Assembly: GCA_964610575.1 (NCBI GenBank)
Contig: CAZSYX010000058.1
Span: 1-22,022, forward strand
Length of the DNA: 22,022 nucleotides
Source: JADJWR01 sp964610575
GTDB taxonomy: Bacteria > Pseudomonadota > Gammaproteobacteria > Burkholderiales > Burkholderiaceae_F
Direction of reading: 5' to 3'
Shown piece by piece: positions 21,236 through 22,022 of the stretch (position 1 is the first letter of the stretch; the number at the start of each line of letters is the position of its first letter). The position numbers and the translations under genes were made by a program. The notes under the pieces were generated by a model. It was not told where the DNA came from. It did no database searches and saw only the letters and a list, made by a program, of their open reading frames with translations.

Positions 21236-21820
21236 ATGAGCGCACCGGAGCAGGAACCGGTCGGAACACCGGCGGAACCGGCGCAAGGCGGGCAAGCTGC
21301 GCAGGGCCGCACGGCGGCCGCGGATGAAACTGCGGCGCTGGGCTCGGCGAGTGTGGCCGACGTCGAAGCGGAGTTGCAGGCCGCCTTGGCCAAGGCGAGC
21401 GAGAACTACGAGCTTTACCTGCGCGCGGTGGCCGAGGCGGAGAACACCCGCCGGCGGGCGCAGGAAGACATCGCCAAGGCGCACAAGTACGGCATCGAGT
21501 CGTTTGCCGAGGCGCTGGTGCCGGTCGTCGACAGCCTCGAGAAGGCGCTCCAGGTGCAGAACGCCAGCCAGGAGACGATGCGCGAGGGGGTCGAACTGAC
21601 GCTGCGCCAGCTGCGGGCGGCGTTCGAAAAGGGCCGGCTGGCCGAGATCGACCCGGTCGGGCAGAAGTTCGACCCGCATTACCACCAGGCGATCTCGATG
21701 GTTCCGGCCGCGGCCGCCGGTGGCGTGCCGGCGAACCATGTGGTCAGCGTGCTGCAGAAGGGCTGGCGGATCGCCGACCGGGTACTGCGGCCGGCGCTGG
21801 TCACCGTGGCGTCGGCTTGA
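21236..21820 (+). CDS. grpE: Nucleotide exchange factor GrpE
   Basis: A 194-residue cochaperone that releases ADP from DnaK. It has a low-complexity N-terminus (about 1-45, Ala/Gln/Glu rich), a long helix (LYLRAVAEAENTRRRAQEDIAKAHKYGIESFAEALVPVVDSLEKAL, about 60-107) and the C-terminal beta-domain (FDPHYHQAISMVP, then VLQKGWRIADRVLRPALVTVA). The ATG at 21236 is preceded by GGGGGAC. An in-frame ATG at 21206 is less likely, being too near the predicted transcription start. dnaK follows 76 nt downstream. Confidence 0.95.
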   Translation: MSAPEQEPVGTPAEPAQGGQAAQGRTAAADETAALGSASVADVEAELQAALAKASENYELYLRAVAEAENTRRRAQEDIAKAHKYGIESFAEALVPVVDSLEKALQVQNASQETMREGVELTLRQLRAAFEKGRLAEIDPVGQKFDPHYHQAISMVPAAAAGGVPANHVVSVLQKGWRIADRVLRPALVTVASA

Positions 21821-21896
21821 AGTTCGGCGTCGCCACACACACATTAGAAGACATCAGGCGCTGCGGCGCCGGCAGACATTCCACTGGGGGATAGCA

Positions 21897-22022
21897 ATGG
21901 GCAAGATCATCGGCATCGACCTGGGCACGACCAACTCGTGCGTGGCCATCCTTGAGGGTGGCCAGCCCAAGGTCATCGAGAACAGCGAGGGCGCGCGCAC
22001 CACGCCGTCGATCGTCGCGTAC
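21897..22022 (+). CDS. dnaK: Molecular chaperone DnaK (5' part, cut by window end)
   Basis: The first 42 codons of Hsp70. MGKIIGIDLGTTNSCVAI with the phosphate-1 motif DLGTTNS, then EGGQPKVIENSEGARTTPSIVAY, is the invariant DnaK N-terminus. A GGGGGAT ribosome binding site lies about 6 nt before the ATG. The gene runs off the right edge. It follows grpE on the same strand, under the same heat-shock promoter and perhaps an additional one of its own. Confidence 0.97.
   Translation, partial: MGKIIGIDLGTTNSCVAILEGGQPKVIENSEGARTTPSIVAY

Overview
The window reads as a chromosomal segment of a GC-rich betaproteobacterium, probably Burkholderiales or Rhodocyclales. The evidence is gene order and family type: zapB-like/zapA followed by a 6S RNA gene; bamE-dapB-exbB-exbD divergent from fur; nadK-recN divergent from hrcA-hemH; then grpE-dnaK. 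Genus cannot be told from sequence alone. No tRNA, rRNA, CRISPR array, complete insertion sequence or prophage was seen.

Layout. At the left edge is a perfect 22-bp inverted repeat. It is followed by a minus-strand group: zapB-like, zapA, 6S RNA (ssrS) with an intrinsic terminator, an EVE-domain protein and a TauE/SafE permease. From about 2.28 kb a cobalamin riboswitch leads a plus-strand vitamin B12 uptake operon, btuB-btuC-btuD, with overlapping genes. A small YkgJ-type cysteine-cluster gene and an orphan ParA-type ATPase lie back to back. Next comes a tight minus-strand operon of six genes read right to left: bamE-dapB-exbB-exbD-btuF-DUF2721. It supplies the B12-binding protein and the energising proton channel that the btuBCD operon lacks; no tonB is in the window.

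After fur comes the least ordinary part. A soluble hybrid histidine kinase (kinase plus receiver domain, no sensor domain) is followed by a TPR-like/HD-GYP protein. The N-terminal two thirds of that protein has clearly lower GC than the HD-GYP domain and neighbouring genes, and the HD-GYP domain lacks its first metal-ligand histidine. This looks like a chimeric signalling pair inserted between housekeeping blocks.

The right end is housekeeping: a Tat-like glycerophosphodiester phosphodiesterase overlapping recN, then nadK (minus strand), and hrcA, hemH, grpE and the start of dnaK (plus strand). A very good sigma-32-type promoter precedes grpE. The themes are B12 and iron/haem homeostasis (btu, exb, fur, hemH), stress response (hrcA, grpE, dnaK, recN) and one poorly characterised signalling module.
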